Source: Luteimonas viscosa
GTDB taxonomy: Bacteria; Pseudomonadota; Gammaproteobacteria; Xanthomonadales; Xanthomonadaceae
Direction of reading: 5' to 3'
Length of the DNA stretch: 64,000 bases
Assembly: GCF_008244685.1 (NCBI RefSeq)
Contig: NZ_VTFT01000001.1
Coordinates: 413,248 to 477,247 of the forward strand
Part shown: piece after piece, positions 28,283-37,393 of the stretch
Layout: each line of letters begins with the position of its first letter
Position numbering within the stretch: position 1 is the first letter of the stretch
Made by a program: the position numbers and the translations under genes
Notes under the pieces: generated by a model
What the model was told of the DNA's origin: nothing
What the model saw: only the letters and a program-made list of their open reading frames with translations
The model's database searches: none

Positions 28283-31072
28283 ATGAAAGAGAAGAATTGT
28301 TCCGTCAGCCGCAGCAAGCTGACCATAGCCATGATGGCAGTCCTGGCCTCGGTGGCGGCCGCACCGGTGTTGGCGCAGAACCAGACCTCGACCGAGGAAA
28401 CCGCCGACCAGCCAGCATCGACAGAACTGGACAAGGTCGTGGTCACTGGCTCGCGTATCAAAAAGGTTGACATCGAGGGGCCAGCGCCGGTAACCGTCAT
28501 CACCGCCGACGACATCGAGCGGCAGGGGTTTTCGACCGTTTACGACGCGCTCAATACCCTCACCGAGTTCACCGGGTCGGTCCAGAACGAACTCAACCAG
28601 AACGGGTTCACCCCAAACGCGAGCTTCCTCAACTTGCGCGGCCTGGGGCCCGGCTACCAGCTGATCCTCGTGAACGGGCGTCGCACGGCTGACTATCCGC
28701 TGCCGTACAACAGCCAGTCCAACGCGGTGAACCTTGCAAATATCCCCGCGGCCGCGATCGAGCGGATCGAAGTGCTCTCGGGCGGCGCCTCGGCCATTTA
28801 CGGCTCCGATGCGGTGGCCGGAGTGGTCAACATCATCATGAAGTCGAACTACGACGGCGACATGCTGACGATTCGTGGCGGCACCACGACCCGCGGCGGC
28901 GGCGACAGCGGCCGGCTGCAGTGGATCGGGGGCAAGGTTGGCGACAACTGGAGCCTGACCTATGCGGCCGAGTACATGGCGCGCGAGGAGATCTTCGCCT
29001 CTCAGCGCGATTTCATGGACTCATACCGGGATGATCCGTCGGTCGATCCGGAGGATGCAACTGCGGTCATCGGCATCCGCCTGCGTGATCGCCTGGTTGG
29101 CACCGGACTCGACTCCTATGTCTATCCGGAAGGCGAGGACGCCGCTTCGACGTGTGCCCGGTTCTCCGAGTTCGAGTTGGAATCTCGCGGGACCTGCGGC
29201 TACTTCGGCTATCCGGCCACCCAGCAGATCCGGAACTCGGACTCCACCCTCACCGGCTATCTCTACGGCACCTACGACTTCGCGAACGACTTGCAGGCGT
29301 TCGTGCAGCTGTCTGTGGCGCGGGCCGATGCGAAAATCGCTTCCGCGACCCAGTTCTGGCAGTCGCCCTTGGCCTACGATCCCACCCTCGACACGATCGT
29401 GGACACGCAGAGGATCTTCACGCCTTCCGAGCTCGGCGGGCGCGAGGCGCAGCAGACCGAAATTAATGAACGCTCCTTCGATCTCGCGGTGGGCCTGCGC
29501 GGGCTGATGTTCTCCGACAGGTTCGACTGGGATGCCACCGTGTCCCATGCGCGCTACGAGCTGGAGGTCAAGCAACCACGCTTCCTGGCAAACCGCATCA
29601 ACGAGTACTTCCTCGGCCCGGAAACCGGTGAACTCGATCCGTTCTTTGGCGCGTATCCGGTGGTCAACTTCAATGTGGACCGCTACTTCACGCCACTTGA
29701 TCCGGACACCTACCAGTCCCTTATCACCACCGTGAACACGGACGCGACCTCGGAAGTCTCGCAGGCCTCGTTCGTGCTTTCGGGCGACCTGTTCGACCTG
29801 CCGGCGGGGCCTGTCGGCATGGCGGCCACGCTCGAGGCGGCCCGACAGAAGTACGACCTGGAGAACGATCCGAGGATCTCGCCGACCTACGACGGCCCCG
29901 AGCCCATTTACAACCTCACCGGAACCGGCGGTGGCGGCGAGCGCGACCGCTACGCGGTGGGCGTGGAGTTCAGCGTGCCGCTGTTCGAGACCCTGAAGCT
30001 GAGCGTTGCCGGTCGATACGACAAGTACGACGACGTCACCGCGGTGGATGGTGCCTTCACCTGGTCTTCGGGCCTCGAATTCAGGCCGACGGACAACTTC
30101 ATGATTCGCGGCAGCTTCGCCACCAGCTTCCGTGCCCCTGACATGCACTACGTGTTCGCACAGGAATCCGGCTTCTTCACGACCGTCCTGGATGAATACC
30201 GCTGCCGTCGCGATGGGCTCGACCCCACCGTAACGGGCGACTGCAGCGGCGGCGCCTACACGTATTCGGTCTTCGGTACGCGTCAGGGCAGCACCGAACT
30301 CCAGGAGGAGGAGGGCCGCTCGGCAACGGTTGGCTTCGTCTGGGACGTGACCGACAACATGTCGCTGAGCATGGATGCCTATCGCATCAAGCTCGAGGGC
30401 GCGGTCAGCGATATCTCCACGAGCTACCTCCTGCGCGAGGAAGCGGCATGCCTGCTCGGGACGGACCGCGACGGCAACCCGGTGGACGGCAGTTCGACTT
30501 CCTGCCAGTTCTTCACCAGCCTGGTGGAACGTACCGGGGTGGACGAGGTCAACGACGACGAGATCGACAACTACCTGTCCTATCCGTTCAACCAGTCCAT
30601 GCTGGAAACCTCGGGCATCGACGCCCGCTGGCGTTATCAGCTGGATACGGACCGCATGGGCGAGTTCAACTTCGGACTGGGATGGACACACGTCCTGGAG
30701 CTCGAGGAACAGGAGTTTCCCGGCGACGAGATCCGCAACCTGCGCGACCATCGCCAGTTCTTCAACTTCCGCAGCCGCGTGAATTGGGAAGTGAACTGGG
30801 AGCGGGACGACTGGACCTTCAATCTCAACGGCTACCGCTGGGGCTCGCTCCCGAACTGGGCGGAAACCGGACGCATCGGCTCGTACGTGATCTGGAATGG
30901 CCGTGTCGAGAAGAAGCTCACGGAGAAGGCTACCGTCGGATTCGCGGTCAACAACATCCTTGACGACTTGCACCCCGAGGACGATACGTTCAACTCATAT
31001 CCGTTCTTCTGGAGGGCTTACAGCCCGATCGGCCGCGAGGTGTTCGCGAGCTATAGCTACCGCTTCAACTGA
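28283..31072 (+). CDS. TonB-dependent outer-membrane receptor
   Basis: Outer-membrane gated barrel of 929 aa. A signal peptide ends APVLAQ (cleavage after Ala31), followed by an Asp/Glu/Thr-rich stretch, the TonB box region DKVVVTGSRIKK near residue 50, a plug domain (NLRGLGPGYQLILVNGRR, GGASAIYGSDAVAGVVNI) and a long barrel ending FASYSYRF with a terminal-type aromatic motif. The substrate is not readable. The next gene, a secreted S9 peptidase, suggests peptides rather than siderophores. A hairpin separates the two genes. Confidence 0.95.
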   Translation: MKEKNCSVSRSKLTIAMMAVLASVAAAPVLAQNQTSTEETADQPASTELDKVVVTGSRIKKVDIEGPAPVTVITADDIERQGFSTVYDALNTLTEFTGSVQNELNQNGFTPNASFLNLRGLGPGYQLILVNGRRTADYPLPYNSQSNAVNLANIPAAAIERIEVLSGGASAIYGSDAVAGVVNIIMKSNYDGDMLTIRGGTTTRGGGDSGRLQWIGGKVGDNWSLTYAAEYMAREEIFASQRDFMDSYRDDPSVDPEDATAVIGIRLRDRLVGTGLDSYVYPEGEDAASTCARFSEFELESRGTCGYFGYPATQQIRNSDSTLTGYLYGTYDFANDLQAFVQLSVARADAKIASATQFWQSPLAYDPTLDTIVDTQRIFTPSELGGREAQQTEINERSFDLAVGLRGLMFSDRFDWDATVSHARYELEVKQPRFLANRINEYFLGPETGELDPFFGAYPVVNFNVDRYFTPLDPDTYQSLITTVNTDATSEVSQASFVLSGDLFDLPAGPVGMAATLEAARQKYDLENDPRISPTYDGPEPIYNLTGTGGGGERDRYAVGVEFSVPLFETLKLSVAGRYDKYDDVTAVDGAFTWSSGLEFRPTDNFMIRGSFATSFRAPDMHYVFAQESGFFTTVLDEYRCRRDGLDPTVTGDCSGGAYTYSVFGTRQGSTELQEEEGRSATVGFVWDVTDNMSLSMDAYRIKLEGAVSDISTSYLLREEAACLLGTDRDGNPVDGSSTSCQFFTSLVERTGVDEVNDDEIDNYLSYPFNQSMLETSGIDARWRYQLDTDRMGEFNFGLGWTHVLELEEQEFPGDEIRNLRDHRQFFNFRSRVNWEVNWERDDWTFNLNGYRWGSLPNWAETGRIGSYVIWNGRVEKKLTEKATVGFAVNNILDDLHPEDDTFNSYPFFWRAYSPIGREVFASYSYRFN

Positions 31073-31085
31073 TCCGGCAGGAATG

Positions 31086-31115
31086 GCGCTGGCCCGGCGG
31101 CAACGCCGGGTCAGC
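31086..31115 (+). terminator. Intercistronic hairpin after the receptor gene
   Basis: A 13-base-pair stem (one G-T pair) closes a GCAA tetraloop at 31099-31102, 14 bases after the receptor stop. There is no T-tract, so it more likely sets differential mRNA stability or partial termination between receptor and peptidase than full termination. Confidence 0.6.
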
Positions 31116-31181
31116 GTGATTGGCGCAGACCTTCATGAAGCCGCGCTCGCCGCATTCGGCGGATGCAGGCCAGGGAAACAG

Positions 31182-33146
31182 ATGACGTACTCGTCCAGAT
31201 TCAAGCTCGCGCTCGCTGCATTCATCGTTTCATGCTCCGTGCATGCCGCCGCGCCCCAGCCCATCGAAGACTTCGTATCCCACCCCTCGTACAGCTCGGT
31301 CCGGATCTCCCCGAACGGCGAATACCTCGCCATGACGGTCGACAAGGGCGAGCAGGACGTACTCGTCGTCCTGCGTACGGCGACCCTCGAGCTGCTCAAG
31401 GTCAACCAGCTCCCGGACGACAAGAGCGTCGGTTCGTTCCACTGGGTCAGCCCCGACAGGCTGATGTTCAATGCAGTCAAGAAGCTGGGCGGCTATGCGC
31501 AACCGTTCAATACCGGGGAGTGGTTCGCGGTCAACGCGGACGGCAGCCAGCCCCGCCCACTGATCTTCTATGGCACGCGGGACGCGACCCAGCGAGGGAA
31601 GACCGTCGGCAACGAGCGGTTCACGCTCCTGGATGCGCTCAAGGATGACGACACGCAAGTCGTCATGCAGGCAGCCTCGCCCCGCTCCTCGGAAGGCGCG
31701 GGTACCGAAGCATTTCTGGTGGACACCTTCACGGGCCGGCGCAGTTCGCTGGGACGGGCCCCGAAGGAGAACTGCAGCATAGTGCTGGATGCGGAAAAAA
31801 ATCCCGGTTTTGCCGTCTGTTCGTCCAGCAAGGATGATTCGGGAGAGTACGACGAACGTACCGAACTGTACCGGCGCGATGGCCGCAGCTGGACGTTGCT
31901 GAATGCATCGAAGTCGGACGGCCAGCACATGTCCGTCATCCGCACGGCTGACGACGGGACCGTTTTCGCTGAGCTGGACGATGGCGTGCGCCCGGCAGCA
32001 CTCGGCACCCTCGATATGGAGACCGGCGCGTTCTCCAAGCTATTCCAGGACGAGGTTTCCGAGGCCTCCACCCTGATCTGGTCGACCGATGGCAACGCGC
32101 TCGTCGCGGTGGTCACCGAGGCCGGCGCCCCGAAGGTGACGCTGGTCGACGAGACCAATCCCGACACGGAACTCTACGCGTCCCTGGCCGCCGCGTTCGA
32201 AGGGCAGATGGTCGATTTCTCAAGTTACACCCGGGACGGCGGAACGGTGGTCGTCTCGGTATCCAGCGATTCGAATCCGGGCGAACTGTATCTGTACGAC
32301 CGCGCTTCAGGCCGCGCCAAGTTCCTGATGCATCGACGGCCCAAGCTCGACAAGGACCGCATGGCGTCCGTGAAGCCGTTCACCCTGTCCGCGCGTGACG
32401 GCCGGCGCCTCCACGGGTTCCTCACACTTCCCAACGGATCGAACGGCAAAGGCTTGCCGTTGATCGTCAACCCGCACGGTGGCCCCATTGGCCCGCGCGA
32501 CCACTGGAGTTTCAACCCCGAGGCCCAACTGTTCGCGAGTCGGGGGTATGCCGTCCTGCAGGTGAACTACCGCGGTTCGGGCGGCTACGGCAAGGAGTTC
32601 CGCGATGCGGGCCACCAGCAGTGGGGCCAGGGCATCCAGAACGACATCATCGATGCCACCCAGTGGGCCGTCGGGCAGGGCCACGCCGACCCGGACCGCA
32701 TCTGCATCTATGGCGGAAGTTTCGGTGGTTATTCGGCATTGATGGCCCCGATCCGGGCACCAGGCATGTTCAAGTGCGCGTTCGGCTACGTGGGCGTTTA
32801 TGACGTAGACATGATGTTCAAGAAGGGCGACATCCCCGAGACCGAAAGCGGACAGCGGTACCTCAGGCGCACCCACGGTACGAGCACGGCCTTCTGGGCC
32901 GAGAACTCGCCGGCACGCCGCGCGGCGGAGGTGAAGATCCCGGTCTATCTGGCTGCCGGTGCCCGCGACGTGCGCACCCCCCCGGAACAGACAGAGCTGA
33001 TGGACAAGGCCTTGCGCGCCGCGGGCAATCCGCCTGAAGGGATGATCATCCAGTCAGGTGAAATGCACGGGTTCTACGACGAGGCGGCCCGGGTCAAGCT
33101 CTACACCGCGATGCTGGAGTTCTTCTCCAGACATATCGGGCAATAA
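31182..33146 (+). CDS. Secreted S9 family prolyl oligopeptidase-type peptidase
   Basis: Serine peptidase of 654 aa. The signal peptide is FIVSCSVHAAA, followed by a seven-bladed propeller-like N-terminal domain to about residue 400 and an alpha/beta-hydrolase catalytic domain. The triad is Ser513 in GGSFGGYSAL, Asp596 in GARDVRTPP and His629 in MHGFYD; the oxyanion region is NPHGGPIGPRDHW. It resembles acylaminoacyl- or dipeptidyl-peptidases. The frame is open upstream, but the signal peptide and the AGGGAA ribosome-binding site fix the start at 31182. It probably processes peptides imported through the upstream receptor into the periplasm. Confidence 0.93.
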   Translation: MTYSSRFKLALAAFIVSCSVHAAAPQPIEDFVSHPSYSSVRISPNGEYLAMTVDKGEQDVLVVLRTATLELLKVNQLPDDKSVGSFHWVSPDRLMFNAVKKLGGYAQPFNTGEWFAVNADGSQPRPLIFYGTRDATQRGKTVGNERFTLLDALKDDDTQVVMQAASPRSSEGAGTEAFLVDTFTGRRSSLGRAPKENCSIVLDAEKNPGFAVCSSSKDDSGEYDERTELYRRDGRSWTLLNASKSDGQHMSVIRTADDGTVFAELDDGVRPAALGTLDMETGAFSKLFQDEVSEASTLIWSTDGNALVAVVTEAGAPKVTLVDETNPDTELYASLAAAFEGQMVDFSSYTRDGGTVVVSVSSDSNPGELYLYDRASGRAKFLMHRRPKLDKDRMASVKPFTLSARDGRRLHGFLTLPNGSNGKGLPLIVNPHGGPIGPRDHWSFNPEAQLFASRGYAVLQVNYRGSGGYGKEFRDAGHQQWGQGIQNDIIDATQWAVGQGHADPDRICIYGGSFGGYSALMAPIRAPGMFKCAFGYVGVYDVDMMFKKGDIPETESGQRYLRRTHGTSTAFWAENSPARRAAEVKIPVYLAAGARDVRTPPEQTELMDKALRAAGNPPEGMIIQSGEMHGFYDEAARVKLYTAMLEFFSRHIGQ

Positions 33147-33156
33147 GGGAATGCCG

Positions 33157-33178
33157 GGCGGGACGCGACTCCCGCCCC
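33157..33178 (+). terminator. Candidate terminator after the S9 peptidase gene
   Basis: An 8-base-pair stem (GGGCGGGA with TCCCGCCC, loop CGCGAC) begins 10 bases after the stop, followed by a pyrimidine-rich tract with TTT. It probably ends the receptor-peptidase unit. Confidence 0.55.
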
Positions 33179-33278
33179 TCCCCTCTTTCCCGCGCAGATG
33201 GCGCCGTGACTTTCGGGACTGGTCGCCAGTCGACGGCTTTCCAATCCTGAGCGCAGCCGCCTCGCCACTGGTCCCGTC

Positions 33279-34106
33279 GTGAAGAAGATGATTCGGTCGA
33301 TTCGTTTCCAGATTGCAATTGCAGCCGTGCTGGCAGCCCCTGCGGCTTGGGCGCAGCAGGCCCCTCTCCCACCCGATCCGACCGAAGATCGGCTCATGAT
33401 CAATGCTGGGTTCCTCTCGGCGCACCCGGATCTGCGCTACCGCTTGCTGGGCCTGGAGGATATGCGGGCTGGCCGCGAAGCCGACGCCCTGCGCTTCTTC
33501 ATGCGGGCGAGTTACTACGCTGACAAGCCCTCCCAAGGCATGGTTGCGGAGATGTTTTGGAATGGGCAGGGCGTTGAGGAGCGTGATCCCGCAAAGGCCT
33601 ACGCGTGGATGGATCTCGCGGCCGAACGCGGCTACGAGGGTTTCGTAGCATTGCGCGAACGGTACTGGGCCTCCCTGGATGAGGCGCAGCGGCAATCGGC
33701 GCTGGAACACGGGCAGGAGATCTATGCCAAGTACGGTGACGATGCAGCCCAGCCGCGGCTGACCACGGCCATCCGGCGCGGCCGCAACCGCATCACCGGC
33801 AGCCGCGTGGGGGCGGTGGGAAGCCTCCAGATCTACGTGCCGGGGCCCGCTGGCTTCGAGCAGATTGACGGGTCGAAGTTCTTCGACGAGAAGTACTGGG
33901 ATCCCGAACAGTACATGGCGTGGCACGATGCGATCTGGATGAAACCGAGGGTCGGGAAGGTCACGGTCGGCGAGATTCGGGCCGCGAACGATGCTCCCAT
34001 CGACGCTACGTCGCGGATTCCTCACACGGCCCCGCTAATCGACGCGACCGAGCCGGCCACTCCCGAGCGAGACGAGCAGGGTCTGGGCGCGGAACCCCTG
34101 AAGTAG
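33279..34106 (+). CDS. Secreted Sel1-repeat protein
   Basis: Protein of 275 aa with a signal peptide (IAAVLAAPAAWAQ). The middle carries two to three Sel1-like helical repeats: EADALRFFMRASYY, SQGMVAEMFWNGQGVEERDPAKAYAWMDLAAERGY and GFVALRERYWASL. The C-terminal 120 residues (YWDPEQYMAWHDAIW and on) match no family I recognise. Start is GTG 33279 (VKKMIRSIRF) or ATG 33288. Sel1 repeats mediate protein contacts. It sits after the receptor-peptidase pair, separated by a probable terminator. The role is unknown. Confidence 0.78.
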   Translation: MKKMIRSIRFQIAIAAVLAAPAAWAQQAPLPPDPTEDRLMINAGFLSAHPDLRYRLLGLEDMRAGREADALRFFMRASYYADKPSQGMVAEMFWNGQGVEERDPAKAYAWMDLAAERGYEGFVALRERYWASLDEAQRQSALEHGQEIYAKYGDDAAQPRLTTAIRRGRNRITGSRVGAVGSLQIYVPGPAGFEQIDGSKFFDEKYWDPEQYMAWHDAIWMKPRVGKVTVGEIRAANDAPIDATSRIPHTAPLIDATEPATPERDEQGLGAEPLK

Positions 34107-34172
34107 GCTCTCCTGCCCGGCTCGCAACGTGCGAAAGTACCAGGTATCTTCCAGCCATCTCCAGGAGTTGCG

Positions 34173-34607
34173 ATGCGTATCACTGTCTCCGTTTTCCTGA
34201 CTGCCACACTCCTGTTGGCGCTTGCTCCCGCCCTCGCCGCCGACCCCGCCGAAGGCCGCTGGAAGACCATCGACGACGAGACCGGCCAGGCCAAGTCGAT
34301 CGTGGAGATCGCCCAGGCCGCCGACGGCACGCTGGGCGGCCGCATCGTCGAGTTGTTGAATCCCAGCAAGCCCAACCCGACCTGCGACAAGTGCAAGGAC
34401 GACCGCAAGGGCAAGCCCATCACCGGGATGGAGATCATCCGTGGCATGAAGCGCGACGACGATGCCTATTCCGGTGGAACCATCCTCAAGCCCGACGAGG
34501 GCAAGGTCTACAAGTCGAAGATGGAACTGATCGAGGGTGGCGACAAGCTCGAGGTTTCGGGCTGCGTGGCCTTCATCTGCAAGTCCCAGGTGTGGGTGCG
34601 GCAGTAG
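34173..34607 (+). CDS. Secreted DUF2147 protein
   Basis: Small exported protein of 144 aa with a signal peptide (LLALAPALAAD). The mature part is a lipocalin-like beta-barrel typical of DUF2147 (AEGRWKTIDDETGQAKSIVEI, then LGGRIVEL). Two cysteine pairs are present (CDKCKDD and GCVAFICKSQVWVR). An AGGAG ribosome-binding sequence lies 8 bases before the ATG. A strong terminator follows. Function of the family is not known. Confidence 0.85.
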   Translation: MRITVSVFLTATLLLALAPALAADPAEGRWKTIDDETGQAKSIVEIAQAADGTLGGRIVELLNPSKPNPTCDKCKDDRKGKPITGMEIIRGMKRDDDAYSGGTILKPDEGKVYKSKMELIEGGDKLEVSGCVAFICKSQVWVRQ

Positions 34608-34644
34608 CGGCCCGCAGACGCAGGGCGTCTTCCAGGTACGGCCC

Positions 34645-34668
34645 AAGGCCCGGCATCCGCCGGGCCTT
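34645..34668 (+). terminator. Terminator after the DUF2147 gene
   Basis: A perfect 10-base-pair stem (AAGGCCCGGC with GCCGGGCCTT) closes an ATCC loop and is followed by CGCTTT. It separates the DUF2147 gene from metG. Confidence 0.75.
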
Positions 34669-34700
34669 CGCTTTCGGGCGGCCGCGATCGGCGCGCATGC

Positions 34701-34706
34701 GATAAT
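34701..34706 (+). promoter_or_regulatory. Candidate metG -10 box (GATAAT)
   Basis: GATAATCC lies 27 bases before the metG ATG, just after the preceding terminator. No -35 match was seen. Confidence 0.4.
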
Positions 34707-34733
34707 CCGCGTCCCCTCCGAAGCGCCCGCGAC

Positions 34734-36857
34734 ATGCCCCGCCCCGCCATCGTCACCAGCGCCCTGCCCTACGGCAACGGGCACCTGCACATCGGCCACC
34801 TGGTCGGATACATCCAGGCCGACATCTGGGTCCGGGCGCGGCGCATGGCCGGCGGCACGGTGCGCTTCGTGTGCGCCAACGACACCCACGGCACGCCGAT
34901 CATGCTGGCGGCGGAAAAGGCTGGAGTCGCGCCCGGGGACTTCATCAAGCTCACTCAGGCGAGCCAGCAGCGCGACTTCGCCGACTTCGGCGTCGACTTC
35001 GACTGGTACCACTCCACGCACTCGGAAGAGAACCGCGAGCTGACCGAGCGCTTCTACCGCGCACTGGACGCCGGTGGCCACATCGAGCGCCGGTCGATCG
35101 ACCAGCTGTACGATCCGGTCAAGTCGATGTTCCTGCCCGACCGCTACGTCAAGGGCACCTGCCCCAACTGCGGTTCGGACGACCAGTACGGCGACAACTG
35201 CGAAGTCTGCGGCGCGACCTACTCGCCGACCGAACTGAAGAACCCGCACTCCGTGGTCTCGGGCGCGACCCCGGAGCTGCGCGCGTCGGAACATTTCTTC
35301 TTCCGGGTCGCCGACTTCACCACGACGCTGGGCGGATGGCTGCAGGGCGATGTCGCCATTCCAGGCGTCAAGGCCAAGCTGCGCGAGTGGATCGACGCCG
35401 AGGGCGGCCTGCGCGACTGGGACATCTCGCGCGACGCGCCCTACTTCGGCTTCGAGATTCCGGGCCACCCGGGCAAGTACTTCTACGTCTGGCTCGATGC
35501 GCCGATCGGCTATTTCTCCAGCCTGCTCGCGCTCGCGCGCAGCGGCCGGGCGCCGGACTTCGACGAGGCGGCGTTCGAGGCCATGCTCCGCCCTGGCGCG
35601 CATGCCGAGCTGCGCCACTTCATCGGCAAGGACATCGTCAATTTCCATGGCCTGTTCTGGCCCGCGGTGCTGGCCGGCAACGGCCTGCGCCTGCCGGAGC
35701 GCCTGCACGTGAACGGTTACCTGACCGTCGACGGCGCGAAGATGTCGAAGTCGCGCGGCACCTTCGTGATGGCGCGCACCTACCTCGACAGCGGCCTCGA
35801 TCCCGAGGCGCTGCGTTATTACTTCGCCACCAAGTCCTCCGGCGGCGTCGACGACGTCGACCTCAACCTGTCGGACTTCGTCGCCCGGGTGAACAGCGAC
35901 CTGGTCGGCAAGTTCGTCAACATCGCCAGCCGTTGCGCGAAGCTGCTGCAGGGGCAGTTCGACAATACCCTCGCCTCCGGCCCGCCGGTCGGCGTGTCGG
36001 ACAGCTGGGCCGCGCAGGCCGGGGCACTGCTTTCGAAGGTGCTCGATACCCTGCGGACCGCGCCCGCGCACTACGAGGCGGGCAACTTCGCGGCGGTGGC
36101 CCGCGCCGCGATGGAGGCGGCCGACTGGACCAACGAATACATCGCGCAGACCGCACCGTGGACGCTGGCGAGGGATCCGGCACGCCGCGCCGACCTGCAC
36201 CTGGTACTGTCCACGGCATTGCAGGCGTTCGCGGATCTCGCCGCCATGCTCAAGCCGATCCTGCCCACGGTGATCGCGGGCGCGGAGGCCTACCTCGGCG
36301 TGACGCTGTGCCCGGGCACGCGCACCACGCTGGCGGGGCGTTCGCTCGCGCCTTATGCACCGCTGTTCACCCGTATCGACCCGAAGCAGATCGAAGCCAT
36401 GACCGAAGCCAGCAAGGACACGTTCGCCGCACCGGCCGGTGAAGCCAAACCCGAGAAGGGCGGCGACGCGAAGGCGGTGGCCGTGTCCGCCCCCGAGGCC
36501 TCGCCCGCTGGCGGGACAGGTACCGGCTTCATCGGGATCGAGGATTTCGCCAGGCTCGACCTGCGCGTGGGCAAGGTCCTGGAGTGCGGCTTCGTCGAAG
36601 GCTCGGACAAGCTGCTGCGCTTCCTGCTCGACGCCGGCGAACTGGGTCAGCGGCAGATTTTCTCCGGCATCCGTGCCAGCTACGGCGAGCCCGATGCGCT
36701 CGTCGGCCGCAACGTGGTGTTCATCGCCAACCTCGCACCGCGCAAGATGCGCTTCGGGGTCAGCGAGGGAATGATCCTCTCGGCCGGCTTCGACGGCGGC
36801 GCGCTCGCGCTGCTCGACGCCGACGCGGGCGCGCTGCCCGGCATGCCGGTGCGCTGA
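34734..36857 (+). CDS. metG: Methionyl-tRNA synthetase
   Basis: Charges tRNA-Met. The protein is 707 aa, the long bacterial form. The class I HIGH motif is HLHIGH at residues 17-22, the zinc knuckle is CPNCG and CEVCG near residues 142-160, and the KMSKS loop is at 336-340. A Lys/Ala-rich linker leads to a C-terminal EMAP/tRNA-binding domain from about residue 598 (FIGIEDFARLDLRVGKVLEC) that dimerises the enzyme. It stands alone after a terminator. Confidence 0.98.
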   Translation: MPRPAIVTSALPYGNGHLHIGHLVGYIQADIWVRARRMAGGTVRFVCANDTHGTPIMLAAEKAGVAPGDFIKLTQASQQRDFADFGVDFDWYHSTHSEENRELTERFYRALDAGGHIERRSIDQLYDPVKSMFLPDRYVKGTCPNCGSDDQYGDNCEVCGATYSPTELKNPHSVVSGATPELRASEHFFFRVADFTTTLGGWLQGDVAIPGVKAKLREWIDAEGGLRDWDISRDAPYFGFEIPGHPGKYFYVWLDAPIGYFSSLLALARSGRAPDFDEAAFEAMLRPGAHAELRHFIGKDIVNFHGLFWPAVLAGNGLRLPERLHVNGYLTVDGAKMSKSRGTFVMARTYLDSGLDPEALRYYFATKSSGGVDDVDLNLSDFVARVNSDLVGKFVNIASRCAKLLQGQFDNTLASGPPVGVSDSWAAQAGALLSKVLDTLRTAPAHYEAGNFAAVARAAMEAADWTNEYIAQTAPWTLARDPARRADLHLVLSTALQAFADLAAMLKPILPTVIAGAEAYLGVTLCPGTRTTLAGRSLAPYAPLFTRIDPKQIEAMTEASKDTFAAPAGEAKPEKGGDAKAVAVSAPEASPAGGTGTGFIGIEDFARLDLRVGKVLECGFVEGSDKLLRFLLDAGELGQRQIFSGIRASYGEPDALVGRNVVFIANLAPRKMRFGVSEGMILSAGFDGGALALLDADAGALPGMPVR

Positions 36858-36906
36858 CCGCAGGATCGTGCCCCGCCGGGCGAATCGCAACGGTCAAGCC
36901 GCCCGC

Positions 36907-37332
36907 ATGAGCATCGCCCGCCAGCACGACCTCGCCGAACGCCTCGACCGGCTGCTGCCGCAGACCCAGTGCGGCCAGTGCGGCTTCGACGGCTGTCGCC
37001 CGTATGCCGAGGCCATGGCCCGGGGCGAGGCGGGCGTCGACCACTGCCCTCCCGGCGGCGACGACGGCGCGCGGGCGCTGGCGCGCCTGCTCGATGTCGA
37101 ACCCCTTGCCTACGACCGCGCGCGCGGCATGCACAAGCCTGCACAGGTCGCCCTCGTGGTCGAAGCCGACTGCATCGGCTGCACCAAATGCATCCAGGCC
37201 TGCCCGGTGGACGCCATCATTGGCGGCAGCAAGCTCATGCACACGGTCATCGCGCCGCTGTGCACGGGCTGCGAGCTGTGCGTGCCGGCCTGCCCGGTGG
37301 ACTGCATCGAACTGCAGCCCGTCGACCCGTAG
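36907..37332 (+). CDS. RnfB-like ferredoxin
   Basis: Iron-sulfur protein of 141 aa. The N-terminus has the 4Fe-4S domain motif CGQCGFDGC (Cys22, 25, 30) plus a following cysteine, and the C-terminal half has two 4Fe-4S repeats (CIGCTKCIQACP and CTGCELCVPACP). This matches RnfB/RsxB without its N-terminal membrane helix, and no other rnf genes are near. It may be a free-standing electron carrier. It begins 49 bases after metG and is convergent with the next gene. The frame is open 13 codons further upstream; ATG 36907 is preferred. Confidence 0.85.
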   Translation: MSIARQHDLAERLDRLLPQTQCGQCGFDGCRPYAEAMARGEAGVDHCPPGGDDGARALARLLDVEPLAYDRARGMHKPAQVALVVEADCIGCTKCIQACPVDAIIGGSKLMHTVIAPLCTGCELCVPACPVDCIELQPVDP

Positions 37333-37393
37333 CGGCGGCACCCGGTCGTTGCGACGGGGTGTGCTGCGACGGTGCCTATGCGGGCTCGAACGC

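Noticed and set aside
35000-36890. Minus-strand frame of 951 codons opposite metG
   Set aside because: It mirrors metG throughout and shows no domain, signal peptide or ribosome-binding site.
36907-37332. Complete Rnf/Rsx electron-transport complex
   Set aside because: Only an RnfB-like soluble protein is present; no rnfA, C, D, G or E lies nearby.
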